Part shown: positions 26,261 through 38,330 of the stretch, one piece after another | Layout: each line of letters opens with the position of its first letter | How positions within the stretch are numbered: position 1 is the first letter of the stretch | Source of the DNA: Warburgia ugandensis | Lineage: Eukaryota; Streptophyta; Magnoliopsida; Canellales; Canellaceae | Direction of reading: 5' to 3' | DNA length: 64,000 nt | Assembly (NCBI GenBank): GCA_035236585.1 | Contig: CP141130.1 | Coordinates: forward strand, 78,935,944-78,999,943 | Translations under genes and position numbers: made by a program | The notes under the pieces: model-generated | What the model was told of the DNA's origin: nothing | The model's database searches: none | What the model saw: only the letters and a program-made list of their open reading frames with translations

Positions 26261-26753
26261 TGTCACGGGCTTAACTATTCAGGCTCCCGTACAGCACTTA
26301 GATTGACTTCTCACCACGAACCAACTAAGTAAGCCTGACTAGAAACTCAAAGGAGAAGAACAACTGAAAGAGAACTTAGAAGGAACTCTAGCTTTATTGC
26401 TTTGAAGATGCTTATAACTCTTGGATGCTTTGCAAGTGAGGAAGCTCCCCTATTATAAGTGCTTCTCTCCTTCCACCTCCTTAATGGATGGTGGGGATCT
26501 TTACAAGTGTTAACCATCTAATAGTTGGAGACTATTCTAGAATCCTCTTTAGAAGTCTCTACACAAGTCTTTGGTTCCACTACATTCAGGATGCTCCTAG
26601 AGAATTTTAGAGGCAAGATATTTACATGATGTACTTTGGCCTTCTAGATTATGGATCCATTTGATGGATCTAAGTCCCTCACGTTAAGCTACGTAGGCCT
26701 CCATTGAAATTTATGGGCATTGGTCATGGACCTTGCAATGCAAGTCCGTGACA
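26261..26753 (-). repeat. 3' LTR of the outer chromovirus
   Basis: On the plus strand it begins TGTCACGGGC and ends GTCCGTGACA (TG...CA). It aligns along its full length with 34449-34949, with many transitions and small indels. Confidence 0.93.
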
Positions 26754-26765
26754 TTCTCCCCCACC

Positions 26766-27583
26766 AAATGCAGCGACATCTTTGACGCGTTGCTTGTGAA
26801 ATTTCTCAATATGATCCTTGAATTGCCATAAGGACTCTTCTGTCTCCCAACTGACTTCAGCTTCTAGCAGACCCTTCCATTTGACAAAATACTCGGTGTG
26901 TGGAGATCTACTTCTTCCACATACCTTTCACTTAGCAAGTACTTCTTCCACATACTTATCAAAGGAAGTGGTTACAATGGGTGGTGCTTGGTGGGATTGG
27001 TTCTTGCTAGAATCCTCCTCATCCACTCGGTAAGGTTTTAAGTTGCTTACGTAGAAGACTGGATGAATCTTCAGTCTTGGTGATAGCTAAGAAGCCTTTC
27101 CTACCTTCTTAATGATAGGTAATGGCCCTTCGTACTTTCTTAGCAGTCCCTTATGTCAGGGTCTCATAGCCTTGTGTTGTGTTAGTAGGAGTTTGAGTAT
27201 GACAAGATCTCCTTCTTGGAACACTAGTGGTCGTCATCTCCTATTAGCCCACTTTTTCATCTTCTTGGAGGCTTTCTCTAGTGAAGCATGAGCTAAGTCC
27301 TATTGTTCATGCCATCCTTTAGCAAACTTGTAGGTTGCTGGACTGCTCCCTATATAACCTACTACTAGAGTGTTTAACATCAGAGGTTGTTGCCCAGTTG
27401 CTAGTTTGAATGGGCTACACTCGGTGGATTAATACCTTTGCAAGTTATAAGAGAATTGGGCGATGTCTAACAACTTAGCCCAATCTCTTTGGTTGGCACT
27501 CACATAATGCCTTAGATATAGCTCCAACAAATCATTCACCCTCTCCGTCTGACCATTACTTTGTGGGTGAAAGTTGGTGGAGA
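26766..27583 (-). pseudogene. Outer chromovirus integrase C-terminal half and chromodomain (remnant)
   Basis: On the minus strand, 27583 downward reads FSTNFHPQSNGQTERV and then the integrase tail (LLELYLRHYVSANQRDWAK, AQFSYNLQRY) with stops afterward. Near 26780-26900 a chromodomain is readable (EYFVKWKGL, then SWETEESLW). Chromodomains steer integration toward marked chromatin in chromoviruses. The upstream half of the integrase is at 30691-31220, displaced by the nested insertion. Confidence 0.9.
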
Positions 27584-27588
27584 AGTTC

Positions 27589-27938
27589 TGTAACAGCCCG
27601 AGGGCCCACACCCTGCAACGATATTGTCCATGCTGAAGTGCCCATACACCCAACATGGTTTTGTTCTTCCCCAGTTGCCCAGGGAAAAGGCCTCGTTGCA
27701 AGGGAAGTCCTCATCACTCTTATCAAGAGCCCAGTAACTTTCCCCCTAGCGATGTGGGACTAACTCTCAATCTTTCACCTTGCCTAGAAGCCTGCCAGCC
27801 CTCTTGGCCCGCCCTCATCGGCCAAGGCTTCACAACCTCTCCCCCTTAGGGGACACGCGTCCCCGCGTGTCTTACTACACGCGAGCGCCCACGTGCGGCT
27901 AGCCACCCACACCGGATCGGGGTCTGGCTCTAATACCA
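27589..27938 (-). mobile_element. TRIM-like segment (primer site plus 3' LTR) forming the 3' end of the chimera
   Basis: On the minus strand it starts with TGGTATTAGAGCC (27926-27938), one base from the plant initiator-Met primer site TGGTATCAGAGC. A short spacer follows, then an LTR-like block beginning near TGTGGGTGGC (27911) and ending GGGCTGTTACA. A block with 'gtcccacatcgctagg' and 'gacaatatcg' wording recalls a common plant TRIM family with a very short internal region. It is GC-richer than the gypsy part. The LTR/internal boundary is uncertain, and no 5' LTR of this family is present. Confidence 0.7.
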
Positions 27939-29355
27939 CTTCATAATGGCTTCTATTTTTGCAGGATCAACTGAAACTCCTTCTTTTGAAATAGTATGAC
28001 CAAGGAATTGTACTTTATCTAGCCAGAACTCACACTTGTTGAATTTTGCATATAATTGATGCTTCTCTAGTGTGCTAAGTACAATCCTGAGATGCTCCCT
28101 ATGTTCTTCCTCACTTGACGAATAAATAAGGATGTCATCAATGAAGACTATCACAAATTGGTCTAAATACTTTTGGAATATGCGGTTCATCAAATCCATG
28201 AATGCTGCTGGAGCATTTGTTAGTCCGAATGGCATCACTAGAAACTCGTAATGTCCATATCGGGTCCGAAATGCTGTTTTAGAGATATCCTCATCTCGTA
28301 TCCTCAATTGGTGATAACCCGACCTCAAGTCAATCTTGGAGAACACTCTCGCAGACTGTAATTGGTCAAAGAGGTCATCAATACGTGGTAACGGGTACTT
28401 ATTTTTAATTGTAACTCCATTCAGCATTCGGTAGTCAATACATAGCCGCATAGATCCATCTTTCTTCTTTACGAATAATACTGGAGCTCCCCATGGTGAT
28501 ACGCTTGGCCGAATAAAGCCCAGATCTAACAATTCCTGCAACTGTTCCTTGAGTTCTTTCAATTCTGCAGGTGCCATACGGTAGGGCGCCTTTGAGATGG
28601 GAGCTGTACCTGGTACTATCTCAATAGTAAATTCCATCTCTCTCTTGGGCGGCAATCCTGGTAACTCATCAGGAAACACTCCTCTGAAGTCCCATACAAC
28701 ATCTATGTCCTCTACTTTCTGTAGGTATTTCTTCTGAGTCACCATGCTCACCAAGTATGCTGTATGGCCCTTGGCCATGAGTCTTGTTGCTTTTATCGCT
28801 GATATAATTGGTATTCCTGATGTGTCTAATCGGCCCTGGAATATGTATGTGTTACCCTCTATCTCCTCGAATTGTACTCTCTTCTTTCGGCAACCAATTG
28901 TAGCTCCATACCTTGACAACCAATCCATACCCAATACGACATCAAAGTCCGTCATATCGAATAGGATTAGGTTAGCTAAAAACTCCCTATCTCCCATCTG
29001 AATTCCTATATCTCGGACATATTTGTTTGAAATAACTGGTCCTCCATGTGGTATATTGATCTCTAAGTTAAATTCCAAAGGTAATACAGTACAATCCAAA
29101 GTTGATGCAAAGTGTTGTGATATGAAAGAATGTGTAGCGCCTGAATCTATCAAAACTCTAGCAAATTGACCAAGAATAGGTAAAGTACCTTCAACGACTG
29201 CATTTGAAGCTCTAGCTTGCTCGGTAGTCAGGGCAAAAACCCGTCCCTGACCACGTGGTAAAATCTCTTGTTTCTGAGGTTGATTTCTGTTATTTCCCTT
29301 AGGACAATTTTTTATGAAATGCCCTTTCTCTCCACATCCAAAGCACCTTCTCTCC
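27939..29355 (-). pseudogene. Inner gypsy (Tekay/Del-like) protease and reverse transcriptase, truncated
   Basis: The open part, 29153 down to 27930, has the aspartic protease motif IDSGATHSF, then [12 protein letters not shown], the RT segments [16 protein letters not shown] and [13 protein letters not shown], and the catalytic box [13 protein letters not shown], so the YxDD-type aspartates are intact. Upstream, a zinc knuckle [14 protein letters not shown] lies near 29310-29345, with an in-frame TAG just before it at about 29355. The RT is cut after EAIMK at the junction with the TRIM primer site, so RNase H and integrase are lost. Clade assignment is by general resemblance. Confidence 0.9.
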
Positions 29356-29523
29356 TAGACATAACATGGCTTTCCGGGATGCTTCTTGCCACAATGTTTG
29401 TAGAGGTTTCGGTCCACTTCCCTCTTTTTGAACTCTGGCCTTCATGGTGGTATAGATCGAAGTGGAACTATTGCTTTCGGTGGAGGTCTAGGTAGGATTG
29501 GCCTCTTTCCTATCCAATTTGGC

Positions 29524-30342
29524 TTATTTCCTCCAAGCATAACTGTTTTCTGTTCTCATGTCCTTTAGCTCTCTCTCACATAGAGAAGCCAACTCTACAG
29601 CCTTTGCCAATGAAGTAGGCTGCGACATAAAAATACGACTTCGAATTCCTGTGCATAATCCGCGAACAAATTTTTGAGCAGCTCTGATTTCAGTGGGGCA
29701 AACCTCCGGTGCAAATCTTCTTAGCTTAGTGAAGCGAGTCTCATACTCACTTACTGTCATGGAACCTTGAACTAGGTTCATGAACTCCCTTTCCTTAGCC
29801 TCCACAACGTGAGGTGGATAATATTTCTGCTCAAAAACTCTCCTGAACTCGTCCCACAAGATGACTCTAACATTAGCAAAATATGTTCGCTCAGCAGTTG
29901 GCCACCAATGTGCGGCCTCTCCTCTTAGTGCAAATGTAGCAACAGTGACTTGCCTATCTTCTGGCACCATCATCCCTTTGAACAGCCTTTCAACCTCATA
30001 GAGCCAAGTCTCAGCTGCTTCAGCACCCTCAATTCCAGAAAACTTTGGAGCAATCTTTTTGAATCGCTCCATCAAAGTGTCACTCTTGCCCCCTGCAACA
30101 GAGTCCTCTTCTGATGATGCCTGAAGCTTTTGTTTCATTTGTTGAAATATCAGTTGCATCACCTCACTAGCCAAATCCCCAGGTGCATCAACACTTCGTT
30201 GTGCCTGTACCGATGGTTCTGGTACATCTTGCTGAACCTCCATGGGTGCCGATGGAGGTACAGGTACATGTGCTTGGTTTCCAACAGTACCAGACTCTTC
30301 TATTGGTGCTGATGTATTGGTTCTACTACGATGAGGTGGCAT
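29524..30342 (-). CDS. Inner gypsy gag (272 codons)
   Basis: Opens MPPHRSRTNTSAPIEESG and contains the retrotransposon gag core (FSGIEGAEAAETWLYEVERL, then ATFALRGEAAHWW, LWDEFRRVFEQKYYP, REFMNLVQGSMTVSEYE). Gag forms the virus-like particle that packages element RNA. The start lies 145 bp downstream of the primer site, as expected. It stops at 29524, ahead of the zinc knuckle, so the gag-pol frame is broken and it is unlikely to work, but it is much less decayed than the outer element. Confidence 0.92.
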   Translation of the reverse strand: MPPHRSRTNTSAPIEESGTVGNQAHVPVPPSAPMEVQQDVPEPSVQAQRSVDAPGDLASEVMQLIFQQMKQKLQASSEEDSVAGGKSDTLMERFKKIAPKFSGIEGAEAAETWLYEVERLFKGMMVPEDRQVTVATFALRGEAAHWWPTAERTYFANVRVILWDEFRRVFEQKYYPPHVVEAKEREFMNLVQGSMTVSEYETRFTKLRRFAPEVCPTEIRAAQKFVRGLCTGIRSRIFMSQPTSLAKAVELASLCERELKDMRTENSYAWRK

Positions 30343-30486
30343 CTGTATTTCAACATATAATACTTATGAGAAATTTATTTATTTATTTATTTATTTTTGA
30401 ACTGTCTAAATTAAGATGTCCTTAAGACTCGTTCTCTTAAATTTGATATATTTGATTTCCTAGTACGTTTGGCTGTGAGTAGTTCA

Positions 30487-30690
30487 GGCTCTGATACCAA
30501 CTGAAAAAGATGAACTGTTATTTTGAATATATTGTGGAGATTTATTTGACGTACTTGGGTTAGAAGAAGTAATTTCAATTTATTATTATATATAGAATTG
30601 AAAAGATTTTTTTTTTTTTATAAGGATCGATCCTGACAAGATTTATCAAAAATATTTAGAAAATCTCTTTATAAAACCCAAGTCGTCACA
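30487..30690 (-). repeat. 5' LTR of the inner gypsy with primer binding site
   Basis: The minus strand begins TGTGACGACTTGGGTTTTAT and ends CTTTTTCA, about 189 bp (30502-30690). TTGGTATCAGAGCC at 30487-30500 follows, complementary to the 3' end of plant initiator Met tRNA. No second copy of this LTR occurs at the other end of the insertion. Confidence 0.85.
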
Positions 30691-31220
30691 AGTTCAACTC
30701 TGAACCAAGGAGTTTGAAGAGTTCTGACCAAAACCTCCCTGTGAAGCTCTTGTCCTTATCATTGATAATGGTTTTGGGAATTCCCCAATATTTCACCACA
30801 TTCCTTAGGAATAGTCGAGCCGCCTCTTCTGCTATGCAGTGTATAAGTGCTGCAATGAATATAGCATACTTGGTGAACCTATCGACCGCCACTAATATTG
30901 TGCAAAATCCTTTAGACTTTGGTAGGCATGTGATGAAGTCTAGGGAAATGCTTTCCCATGGCCTCTCTGGAAAAGGGAGAGGCTCAAGTAGTCCTCCTAG
31001 AGCATTTTGTTCTATCTTGTCTTGTTGACATACAAGACAAGTCCATATGTATGTCTCCACGTCTTCTCACATGCATGACTAGTAGTATCGATCTCCCGAC
31101 AATGCTAAGGTGCGGTGAGTTCCAGGGTGTCCTACCCACTTACTATCATGGCATTCCTTTATCAGTTCTTTTCGTATGCCTCCCCACTTGGGAAAATAGA
31201 TGCGATTACCTCTAGTGTAG
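30691..31220 (-). pseudogene. Outer chromovirus integrase, N-terminal half
   Basis: The minus strand has the zinc-binding HHCC region (near 31040-31200, KECHDSKWVGHPG, ending TCLVCQQDK) and then the catalytic core start (WESISLDFITCLPKSKG, VDRFTKYAIF, KYWGIPKTIINDKD). It ends at the AGTTC duplication beside the nested element and continues at 27583. At least one stop lies between the zinc finger and the core. Confidence 0.9.
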
Positions 31221-31444
31221 AGGAGTCCATCATCTAGCCAGAATCACCTTGTACGTCCTTCTTTGGTGACTGCAATGACATTCTTGGTCATTGGGTCACA
31301 CTTCACTCTTCTTATCTGACTGAGGAGGGTACTGCTTGGTTGAGTTATAGCAGCAAGCTTTGCTTTTTTACTTAATGCGTCTGCCACAGAATTTGTCTTG
31401 CTTGGCTTGTATTCTAAGTCATAATCAAATTCGACAAGGAAGTC

Positions 31445-31741
31445 TTACCACCTAGCTTTCTTGGGACTAAGCTTCTTTTGAGTTTGAAAGTAGCTAGTGG
31501 CAATGTTATTAGTCTTGATAATGAACCTGGTTCCAAGCAAGTAATGTCTCCAAACATGCAGGCAATTTATCACGTTTGTCATCTCCTTCTCTTGAGTTGT
31601 GTACCTCCTCTCTGTGTCATTGAGTTTGCGACTCTCATAGACAATGTGATGTCCTTCTTGCATTGGAACACCTCTAATGGAAAAGTCAGAGGTGTCAGTG
31701 TGCAACTCAAATGACTTACTAGGGTAGGGTAGGCTCATCAC
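31445..31741 (-). pseudogene. Outer chromovirus RNase H domain (remnant)
   Basis: It has FELHTDTSDFSIRGV, YESRKLNDTERRY, TTQEKEM and HYLLGTRFIIKTNN. The last motif normally reads TD, so a catalytic Asp has become Asn. The flanks carry stops. Confidence 0.88.
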
Positions 31742-33130
31742 TGGCTCTCTAGAAATCGCTTCCTTCAGCTTCTCGAAAGCAGCTTGACATTAAGTTGTCC
31801 ATTCCCAAGCTTTATTCTTCTTCAATAGATCTGTTAGTGGTGCAACTATTGAAGAATATCCTCTTGTCAAGCGCCAATAGTAGTTAACCAATCCCAAAAA
31901 TGATCATTGTTCTATCACTTTTGTGGGTGGGTTCTAGCCTTGAATAGCCTTCACTTTGGCCTCGTCCATCAAGAGTCTTCCATCTTTGATCTTGTGTCTT
32001 AAGAAGAAGACTTCCTCTTACGAGAATGAACATTTCTCCTTCTTGACGTATAACTCATTTTCTCTCAACAGTTGGAAGACATTTCTTAAGCGATGCATGT
32101 GGTCTTCCAATGTCTTAATATAAACCATGATGTCGTCAAGATAGGCCACCACAAACTTATCCAACTAAGGGTGAAATATCTTGTTCATCAGTGTACTAAA
32201 TGCGGTAGGTGCGTTAGTGAGACCAAAGGGCATAACCAAAAATTCATATGAACCATACCTGGTTACGCAAGTAGTCATGGGCTCATCTCCTTTAGATAGT
32301 AACACGATTAAAGGTCAAGTTTAGTGAAGACTCTAACTCCTCCAAGCTGATCAAACAAGTTTGCTATGAGTGGAATAGGATACTTGTTCTTCACAGTTAC
32401 TTTGTTGAGGGCTCGATATTCGATGCACAGTCGAAGTGAGCCATCCTTCTTCTTTTGAAACAAGGTCGGTGCTCCATAAGGTGTCTTTGAGAGTTGGATG
32501 AATCTTGCATCCAATAGTTCCTTGAGCTACTTCTTTAGCTCTTCTAGTTCTGCAGGTGCCATGTGGTAAGGGACCTTAGCAACTAGTTTAGCCCTAGGCT
32601 CCAACTCGATCTAGTGATCCACCTCCCTCCTAGGTGGGAATTTCTTTAGGAGTTCTTTGGGTATCACATCCTTGAACTCCTCTAGTACATCCTTAATAGC
32701 TTTAGGTATCTCCATGGGAGAATCTCTAGCTTCTTTCTTTAAAGTAACAAGGAAGGTTGTCTTATACCTCTTCAATCCTTTTGATAGTTGCATGGCAAAC
32801 AAGGTCACACTCTCCACCTTTGCCTGTCTTGAGAGGGGAATGGTACACATTGAATCTTCGTCCACTATGCATAGTGTTGTAGTGTGGGAGTGGAAGTGCC
32901 TTAACCTTGTCAAAGAACTCCATCCCAAACACTAAATTGAAGTCATCCATGGGGATGATGGAAAAGTCTACTAGACTTTTCCATTTGCCCATATACAGTG
33001 CGACTCCTTGAGCAACTCTAGTGATTGGTTTCCATATACTTTCACTGTCTTTACTTGTCCACCAACCTTTGAGACTCTAAGACTTAGTCTCTTGGCTTCC
33101 TCCCTTGAAACAAAGTTGTGGGTAGCTCAA
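31742..33130 (-). pseudogene. Outer chromovirus protease and reverse transcriptase (remnant)
   Basis: Fragments read in order on the minus strand: the protease C-terminal part (near 32870-32992, DFSIIPMDDFNLVFGMEF), the linker with a PPRREVDH end (near 32611), the RT fingers (32308-32514: [34 protein letters not shown]) and the RT catalytic YLDDIMVYI box near 32128-32155. Frameshifts separate the pieces. Confidence 0.88.
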
Positions 33131-33234
33131 GTACCCACTAACCAATGAGTGAATATGCCATTCACCTTAGCATCCACATCCATCAAGCCTTTGGTAGAGG
33201 TTTTAGGATCCTCTGAATTGACAACACTAATATT

Positions 33235-34199
33235 CTATAAGGAAGATAGTTTATAATATTCCATAGTACTCCCTTCTTCTTGATGTGAGATCATGGAGTT
33301 TAAGGCCTTCCTCTTTGGACAGTCATGCATGAGGTGCGGTCCATCACAAAAGTAGCAAGCTCTTGATGGAGAAGCTTGTTCTTTGCTCTTTCCTTTCCAA
33401 CTTGGTGGTTTGGATGACTTAGGCTTATTCTTATGAACACCTTTGTCTCCCACACCTTTGACATGGTTACTCTTTTGGCCTTTTGATTTTCCATCATCTT
33501 TCTTTAATTCGACTAAGGATTCAGCTGCGGTGATTGCGGCAGACAAAGTAGAGATGTTACGACGGCGTAACTCCTGCTTTGCCCAATCTTTTAGCCCGCT
33601 AACGAAGTACACAAACTTGTCTTCTTCAGATATGTCAGGGATCCTAAACAAAAGATTTGAATGCTTTGAAATATAGTCACGAATAGTCCCCGTATGCTTC
33701 AACCATCGTAACTTTTCCTCAGCCTCAATGCGTGCATTCTTTAGATATAAATGTGTCTTAAGGTCGTCCTTAAACTTGTTTCAAGTGTTAATGGTGAACA
33801 TACCATTTTTTATTTCCATGCTTTCATACTCCACCATAATAGGGCATTATTGGTGAGGTAGAGTGTAGTAGTAATTTTCCACTCATCTTCCTCCATTTGT
33901 AGGTGTCAGAAGTACCTTTCAATGTTCCATAGAAATGTGTCAATTTCCTTCACATCCTGCTTCCCACCATAGCTCTTTGGCTTTGGGATATCAGTCTTTG
34001 GGGCCTCACAAACCGTGTGAGTCCTATTTGACACGACTTCCTTGCACAAGGATACGTCCTCGTGCATCACTTTCATCTCATCATGGAGTGTAGCTAACTC
34101 CATGAATAACTTATCAAACTGGGTGTGGAACTCCACATGACTTGCATTCCTTATGGAGTTTAGACCGTCCTCCCACTCTCCCTTAAGATCTTCCGCCAT
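33235..34199 (-). pseudogene. Outer chromovirus gag (broken)
   Basis: An N-terminal piece at 33906-34199 (MAEDLKGEWEDGLNSIRNAS, a coiled-coil-like stretch, then IDTFLWNIERYF) and a C-terminal piece at 33235-33702 (SGLKDWAKQELRRRNI and a Lys-rich linker). A zinc knuckle of spacing CX2CX3HX4C follows (CYFCDGPHLMHDC). Frameshifts separate the pieces near 33710-33900. Confidence 0.88.
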
Positions 34200-34448
34200 A
34201 ACTTCAAGGGACCCAAACGTTGGTTGCTCTAACTCTAGCTGAGTGGAGATATCCGCATGGCTATCTCCATCTTAACAAGTCTGGATTCCAAAGAAGAGAC
34301 TAAGTCTTTGGACTTACCTTTCTTGTTCCTCATAGCATCTTCATAAGCAAGCCCCACATTTGAGACATGAGAACCGTTCGCCATCTTCTTCTCCTTGTTA
34401 GGATATGAACCTTTGCTCTTAACTTACCAAACCTGCTTTGATGCCAAC

Positions 34449-34949
34449 TATCACGGGCTTAGCTACTCAGACTCTCATGTGGCACTTAGATTGGCTTCTC
34501 ACCATGAGCCAACTAAGTAAGCTTGACTAGAAACCCAAAGGAGAAGAACAACTGAAAGAGAACTTAGAAGGAACTTTAGCTTTATTGCTTTATTGCTTTA
34601 AAGATGCTTACAACTCTTGGATGCTTTGCAAGTGAGGAAGCTCCCCTAGTTATAAGTGCTACCCTCCTTCCACTTCCTCAATGGATGGTGGGGATCTTTA
34701 CAAGTGTTAACCATTTAACAGTTGGAGATTATTGTAGAATCCTCTAGAAGTCTCTACACGAGTCTTTATTTCCACCACATTCAGGATGCTCTTGTAGAAT
34801 TCTAGAGACAAGATATTTACATGATGTACTTGGGCCTTCTAGATTATGGATCCTTTTGATGGATCTAAGTCCTTCAAGTTAAGCTATGCAAGCCTCCATT
34901 GAAATTTATGGGCCTTGGTCATGGGCCTTGCAATGCAAAGTCCACGACA
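34449..34949 (-). repeat. 5' LTR of the outer chromovirus
   Basis: It aligns with 26261-26753. The first dinucleotide on the plus strand is TA rather than TG, and a short 'ttattgct' duplication is present. Confidence 0.93.
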
Positions 34950-36132
<1,183 letters not shown>

Positions 36133-36274
36133 GATTTACTTGGGAAACTAGTTACCTAAGGAGATTGAGATTCTCCTATATTATAAGAGAAGAGGGGGTT
36201 TAAGTTATGGGAGACCCTACAAAATAGTGGGGCCCACTCCTCTCATACTTTCCTTTTTTCAAAAGATGAGATAT

Positions 36275-36325
<51 letters not shown>

Positions 36326-36460
36326 CTTGGGAAACTAGTTACCTAAGGAGATTGAGATTCTCCTATATTATAAGAGAAGAGGGGGTTTAAGTTATGGAGA
36401 CCCTATAAAATAGTGGGGCCCACTCCTCTCATACTTTCCTTTTTTCAAAAGATGAGATAT

Positions 36461-36494
<34 letters not shown>
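36133..36494. repeat. Tandem duplication of about 187 bp with (GA)n at the joints
   Basis: Unit 1 (36133-36319) and unit 2 (36320-36494) both start GATTTACTTGGGAAACTAG and end with CCAAG followed by a GA run. They differ at only a few bases outside the GA length. GA blocks before, between and after the units suggest slippage or unequal exchange at the microsatellite. Confidence 0.93.
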
Positions 36495-36498
<4 letters not shown>

Positions 36499-37375
36499 TT
36501 GGTCAAAGGTGGGGGCCATCCTCTTAACTAAATTTCTTTTTCTAAACAAGTTATAAAAAAAAAAGAAAAAAAAAAAAGAAGCAAAGTTGAACAAGGTGGA
36601 ATATCCCCTTGGGCTGGACAAATCCTCATTGTTTTAGGAAACAAGGTGGGGACTATGAGAAAAGAAATGTTAGAAAGACAAGACTTCTTGTCAAGAGTGA
36701 GTCCTAGTTTTCATACTTACATGAAACTTAAATTTAGGAAAAGAGTATCGTAAGAAAGCCAACATCAAGCATACTTGTGGGCCTTCTTGGACGTCCTTTG
36801 AAAATTTTAAGTGGGAAGTGTTTGGTTGGAAATAGCCTTGAGCCAACATGACTACACTCCATGCATTGCAGAGGGTACTTATATACATTATAGTATTATT
36901 TGAGTAAATAGCTTACTTAAGACATTATAATATACATAAGAAAACACCCTCATTTGAGTTCAATACAAATGGTCCTAAGACCTAATTTCAAGAGGAACAA
37001 AAGTCAGCTCAAATTTTGGACTTGAGTCAAAATTTTAAAACTCAAATGCTAAGGGATATTTTCTATATTTAAATACTCAAAAAAAAAGAAAAAAAAAGAC
37101 CTTGATGTTTAGGTCCTCTAAAGAATAGCTATGTTAGCTAATGACATTTTAATAATTTTAAAAAAAAAGTTTGATCACCAAACATCACATCCAAATTATC
37201 TTGTTTCTTCAGAAACTTTGCAATATTGATTTAAAGTACCTAGAATTTAAAAGCATAGTAATGAAGAACCTTTGAACATTTTATTGTGCATTGTACATAT
37301 TAAAAGCATGATCAAAAATATATTTTATTGTCTATTGAAAGGTAAAAATTCCACTGCTAACAAACCTCATGAACA
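36495..37375. other. AT-rich intergenic DNA
   Basis: Poly-A-rich segments near 36550-36580 and 37078-37165. No gene or element end is recognised. Confidence 0.4.
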
Positions 37376-38330
37376 TCAAACTCCACATAAATTTTTCTTT
37401 AACCAGCTTTGAAATGACTCAAAATCGTGCCGCGGTTTGAAAGTAGCTGGCAAAACAAAATCAATGTAAAAAAGCTTAAACACATTACTCCAAAGAACAT
37501 CCACAAACTGACAATGAATAGTGCTATCGTCAAATCGATTTGGCTGTAAGAATAGAGCCTTTAATTGACGTCCATGGGAAGGAGCAAATACGAGGTGGTG
37601 CAGGAAATGACCATAATCTCTTTGGATCAAAGTGACACTAAGGAGCCTCTGCTGATACAAGTTCTTGTATCATGATTTCACCATGAACTTGCCAAAAGAC
37701 TCATCCATCCAAGTCCAAGTATCGTCCTCCAAAGCATCCAAATACACCTTGTCAATCCTCTTTTTTTAAAGATTTTCCCACATCTCTTGTTTGAAGCTTC
37801 TCAGCCCATATTTATCTTAAAGCAGCACCACTTCCCAGAGTATGCACTTGGCTTCAGGCATTCTAGAATCGATGCATTCTTAGCTTGGGAGGATTTCTAG
37901 AGACAACCAAATCTGTGTCAAAGGTGAGAATCTTCTTAACACAGATAGTGCTAGAAGAGGATACAATCTCCTTCATTGGGCCAACGTCCCCAGGAACTCC
38001 CGTATGTATGAAAAATCACCAATCTCCAAAAGACTCCTTTCCTAAATTCCAAACTGCCAAAGCCACTTCTGCAGAAGTGCATTGTTGAATACCTTGAGCT
38101 TGTGTACTCCCAGACCTCCTAGGCATTTAGGAATACACACATGATCCTATCAAACCAGGTGATAAGAATGTTATTCCTTGATCACTTCCTATTTAATCAT
38201 GATCGTTGGACTTCTCAACTAGATAGAAGCAACCAATCATCATGAATTTTAGCAAGCAGCCTATCTAGGGAAGGGTGAAAAAGACGAATATGTCAGATCA
38301 TCCAAAGGTAAGGTCCCGATCAGTCCAGGA
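37376..38330 (-). mobile_element. L1-type LINE, C-terminal remnant
   Basis: On the minus strand, 38090-38180 reads as the conserved LINE segment [20 protein letters not shown]. Further down (37376-37660) a zf-RVT-like block (IHCQFVDVLWSNVFKLFY) is readable. Frameshifts and stops are frequent. Upstream RT and endonuclease domains are not visible, so this is a short dead fragment. Confidence 0.75.

Larger units (their letters stand above)
27589..30690 (-). mobile_element. Chimeric LTR retroelement: gypsy 5' half fused to a TRIM-like 3' end
   Basis: A 3102-bp insertion with TG/CA ends and a perfect 5-bp duplication AGTTC (27584-27588 and 30691-30695). Removing it with one AGTTC restores the outer integrase frame. 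The minus strand runs 5' LTR (30502-30690), initiator-Met-type primer site, gag, protease and RT. It then changes at 27939 to a second primer site followed by about 340 bp of unrelated sequence ending GGGCTGTTACA. The two ends share no LTR homology. RNase H, integrase and a matching 3' LTR are absent. Template switching before integration is the simplest explanation, but this is inferred. Confidence 0.85.
26261..34949 (-). mobile_element. Decayed Ty3/gypsy chromovirus (Galadriel-like) with both LTRs, split by a nested element
   Basis: LTRs are at 26261-26753 and 34449-34949. On the minus strand the order is 5' LTR, primer site (34435-34447, TTGGCATCAAAGC), gag, protease, RT, RNase H, integrase, chromodomain, purine tract (GGTGGGGGAGAA, 26754-26765), 3' LTR. 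The CX2CX3HX4C zinc knuckle and the C-terminal chromodomain point to a chromovirus, and the gag knuckle style suggests Galadriel. Frameshifts and stops occur throughout, and the LTRs have clearly diverged, so it is old and inactive. Flanking bases CTTAG and CTAGT do not form a clean target duplication. The integrase is interrupted at 27589-30690. Confidence 0.93.

Noticed and set aside
27589-27938. Cassandra-type TRIM (5S rRNA in the LTR)
   Set aside because: I see no 5S rRNA-like promoter block. The wording fits a different TRIM-like family.
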